NCBI GenBank assembly: GCA_007129635.1
Contig: SKVE01000903.1
Coordinates: 1-7,421, forward strand
Direction of reading: 5' to 3'
Length of the DNA stretch: 7,421 nt
From: Planctomycetaceae bacterium
GTDB taxonomy: Bacteria; Planctomycetota; Planctomycetia; Pirellulales; Pirellulaceae
Part shown: positions 6,201 through 7,421 of the stretch, in pieces
Layout: each line of letters starts with the position of its first letter
How positions within the stretch are numbered: position 1 is the first letter of the stretch
The notes under the pieces: generated by a model
Databases searched by the model: none
What the model was told of the DNA's origin: nothing
What the model saw: only the letters and a program-made list of their open reading frames with translations
Made by a program: the position numbers and the translations under genes

Positions 6201-6534
6201 GGCCCAAGTGCATAACGAACGCGGCTTTGCTTTCTACGAGCAGGATCAATTGGTCCAGGGATTCATCGACCGGCTGGTGCTTCTGTACCGGGAAGATCGA
6301 GTGGTCGCCGCGGAAATCCTGGATTACAAGACCGACGTCTGGGATGGGAACCGTCCGGAGACGCTCACCGACAAGGCCACTTGCTATGCACCCCAGATCC
6401 AGACTTATCGCATGGCGGTCGCCCGCCTGACCGGCTTGGCCGTCGATCGCATCGCTGCACAATTGGTCTTCCTGCACGGCCCCTTTATTCAAGCGGTACC
6501 TTGCATCACGAAGACGAGCCCCGGACGTGCTTAA
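3295..6534 (+). CDS. RecB/AddA-like ATP-dependent helicase-nuclease (UvrD superfamily)
   Basis: The product is a 1079-residue protein with all superfamily 1A helicase motifs: Walker A ASAGTGKT (17-24, K23), motif Ia ATTFTRKAA (46-54), Walker B DEFQDTS (356-362), motif III VGDLKQAIYGWRGG (387-400), motif IV NVSYRSS (421-427), motif V MTIHQAKGIEFD (673-684) and motif VI LYVALTRA (751-758). A C-terminal PD-(D/E)XK nuclease follows: GRLMHKWFE (881-889, H885), GFIDR (D992), EILDYKTD (D1010, K1012) and QIQTY (1034-1038), so the nuclease core looks complete. Such enzymes unwind and degrade DNA ends for recombinational repair, usually with an AddB or RecC partner, which is not in this window. The short N-terminus without a Q-motif and the ASAGTGKTF sequence are RecB-like. 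An in-frame TGA at 3268-3270 rules out a longer start. AddA versus RecB cannot be settled here. Confidence 0.93.
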   Translation: MNQPDASSPLPHLLIRASAGTGKTFQLTNRFLQLLRHGVGCDQILATTFTRKAAGEILDRVILRLAGASVDSNQREQLRRGTGGGEFTRDDCLAVLQSVLQRLHRLRIGTMDSFFAQVARSFSLELGLPPGWQIVDPLVDSRLRRDAIHRVLGGGDTADLRTLFHLLTKGEATRGIRQLVRDTVDGLYPLYLSTWPAAWQQVPRFKSLDAAALAQTIQALGDVPLPTKRMQTARDADGNRALRGDWDGFLSTGLAKKIVQGQPEFFAMPIPEAIMALYRRLIDHGRAQLVGRVALQTEASHRLLAQFHLHYVDLKQRHRALRFEDITRCLAELQDRLDWDRLIFRMDSHLDHVLLDEFQDTSPEQWRVLKPLAQRVTTAPQASFFCVGDLKQAIYGWRGGVAEIFDAIDRQLNGLQSQSMNVSYRSSSAVIETVNRVFSRIMDHPNLRQAEGAVRRWCQNFETHETACSDRPGYAQLQAAPLAGDNHVQRAVTLDFAARQIAALTKQAPGRSIGVLVRKNETVGQLIFLLRRHQVLASEEGGNPLTDSAAVLNVLSALRMADHPTDTVACFHLAHSPLGQVLGITDFDNREQAADAAARIRHRLVVEGYGPTIQDWAGRLSADCNPREWNRLQQLVQMAGAYDSVATLRAADFIDFVHSTRVADPMPADVRVMTIHQAKGIEFDIVVLPELDADLIGQPESFVMDRPDVIGPIRRVCRYANQRTQELMPHDIQQMFAEAKEREVNESLCVLYVALTRAAHALHMIVPPASSNEKTLPRTFAGLLRISLGEDGSAAQDSVLYCLGDPDWHARFPSTDPATRKPCEQTAGTDVQPVRIRLADSDGPARRGWERIRPSGLAGDFPIRIEDLMTMRSDSPARLQGRLMHKWFEQIAWIEDPMPDDRHLQRVAREILSSPGALRLNLARSLQRFRELLATPSIQAMLSRTRYASQQPAEFPAAVADPWSGGGLVAQVHNERGFAFYEQDQLVQGFIDRLVLLYREDRVVAAEILDYKTDVWDGNRPETLTDKATCYAPQIQTYRMAVARLTGLAVDRIAAQLVFLHGPFIQAVPCITKTSPGRA

Positions 6535-6644
6535 AGTTCGAGTTCCAGGGGCGTCGTACCCTTTACCGCAAACGGAGCAATCGCCACAATGATGACCGAT
6601 AGCGGGGTGTTCGAATTCGCACGTATGGATGGGAGAGATGCTCG
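6535..6644 (+). promoter_or_regulatory. Short spacer with the ribosome binding site of the UroD-like gene
   Basis: This 110-bp spacer separates two genes on the same strand. GGGAGAG at 6631-6637 lies seven bases before the ATG at 6645 and is a strong Shine-Dalgarno, which decides the start over the out-of-frame ATG at 6638. No terminator hairpin with a T-run and no recognisable promoter is visible, so read-through from the helicase gene is possible. A short palindrome CGAATTCG (6612-6619) is the only symmetric element noticed. Confidence 0.5.
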
Positions 6645-7421
6645 ATGGCTCAGATGACTTGCTACGAACGTGTCATGACGGCGCTGCGGAACGAACAGCC
6701 GGATCGAGTGCCGCACTTCGAGTGGATTCTGGACCGGAATGTGCGCGAAGCGATTTTGCCGGATTGTACGATGGAAGAGTTCACGCTGCGCATGGGACTG
6801 GACGCCATCCTGACGCAACCTGATTTCCGCCGCGAATCGATTTCGGAGACCCGATTTCGCAGTGAATATGGGATCGTCTATGAGAAGACAGAAGAAGAGC
6901 ATGTCATCGCCGTCCAGGGACCGATCCAGACGCTGGGTGATCTACGCCGCTACGAACCGCCGGACCCCCGGGCGCCTCATCGGTTCGAAAGCCTGAAACG
7001 TTTGGTCGACCGCTACAAGGGCAAACTGGCGATCGACGTGCATCTGAACGATGTGTTCTCGATTCCTCGCAATCTGATGGGCTTCCAAGAGATCCTGCTG
7101 TCGCTGGCAGCCGAACCAGAATTGATCCAGGGTTTGGTCCAGATGTCGGTCGATCTGAACATCGAGTATGCCAAGGAATGTGCTCGGTTAGGCGCCGATT
7201 TCGTCTTTACGGGCGATGATTACGCTTCCTCCGATGGCCCGTTGATGTCCCCCAAGACCTTTCGGGAATTGTTGTATCCCGGGTTGAAGCGAGTGTTTGC
7301 GGGATTCAAGGAGCAGGGGTTGCTGACGGTCAAGCACAGCGACGGGAACATCCTGCCGCTGTTGGACATGATCCTGGACGCAGCGCCCGATTGTCTGGAT
7401 CCGATCGACCCCAACGGTGGC
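6645..7421 (+). CDS. Uroporphyrinogen decarboxylase superfamily protein, 3' end missing
   Basis: The frame is open for 259 codons to the window edge. The family usually has about 330-380 residues, so the last quarter or so lies outside. The N-terminus MAQMTCYERVMTALRNEQPDRVP has the usual E-R-V-x-x-A-L-x-x-x-x-P-D-R-V-P pattern of UroD-like proteins. Later come DFVFTGDDYASSDGPLMSP (185-203, the common G-D-D and S-P segment) and VKHSDGNILPLL (229-240), followed by LDPIDP (251-256). HemE carries an N-terminal P-x-W-x-M-R-Q-A-G-R segment, absent here, so this is probably not the haem-pathway enzyme. Cobamide-dependent methyltransferases of the superfamily have a zinc-binding H-x-C. Here it is H231-S-D233, so that chemistry is also doubtful. 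The substrate is therefore unknown. It follows the helicase gene on the same strand, and the functional link, if any, is unclear. Confidence 0.88.
   Translation, partial: MAQMTCYERVMTALRNEQPDRVPHFEWILDRNVREAILPDCTMEEFTLRMGLDAILTQPDFRRESISETRFRSEYGIVYEKTEEEHVIAVQGPIQTLGDLRRYEPPDPRAPHRFESLKRLVDRYKGKLAIDVHLNDVFSIPRNLMGFQEILLSLAAEPELIQGLVQMSVDLNIEYAKECARLGADFVFTGDDYASSDGPLMSPKTFRELLYPGLKRVFAGFKEQGLLTVKHSDGNILPLLDMILDAAPDCLDPIDPNGG

Noticed and set aside
6645..7421. Identification as hemE because of the nearby porphyrinogen oxidase gene
   Set aside because: The HemE N-terminal signature is missing and the two genes are on opposite strands with a helicase gene between them.

Overview
The window reads as a chromosomal stretch from a bacterium of moderate-to-high GC content. 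The gene types (a HemY-type porphyrinogen oxidase, a RecB/AddA-like helicase-nuclease and a UroD-like paralogue) and the wide, structured gaps between them would suit a planctomycete of the Pirellula/Rhodopirellula kind. This is an inference from general familiarity. No rRNA or other marker gene is present to prove it.

Layout. Positions 1-117 hold the last 38 codons of an unidentified plus-strand gene. A gap at 118-599 has no convincing gene but contains a long imperfect palindrome. A compact minus-strand toxin-antitoxin pair follows: a BrnT-family (DUF497) toxin at 811-1101 and its antitoxin at 600-833, overlapping by 23 bp. A second gap, 1102-1751, is unusually dense in inverted repeats and includes a perfect 15-bp tandem duplication.

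The second half is conventional housekeeping coding sequence. A HemY-type protoporphyrinogen/coproporphyrinogen oxidase lies at 1752-3221 on the minus strand. It is divergent, across 73 bp, from a 1079-residue UvrD/RecB-type helicase with a C-terminal PD-(D/E)XK nuclease domain at 3295-6534. After 110 bp comes a uroporphyrinogen decarboxylase superfamily gene, which runs off the right edge (6645-7421, 259 codons visible).

How the genes relate. The toxin and antitoxin form one self-contained operon. The helicase-nuclease is a double-strand-break repair or end-resection enzyme whose usual AddB/RecC-type partner is not in the window. The UroD-like protein sits near a haem gene, but it lacks the N-terminal signature of HemE and should not be taken as the haem-pathway decarboxylase. 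The most unusual material is the palindrome-rich DNA around the toxin-antitoxin pair, which may mark a small mobile or cassette-like insertion. No integrase or transposase is present to confirm that.
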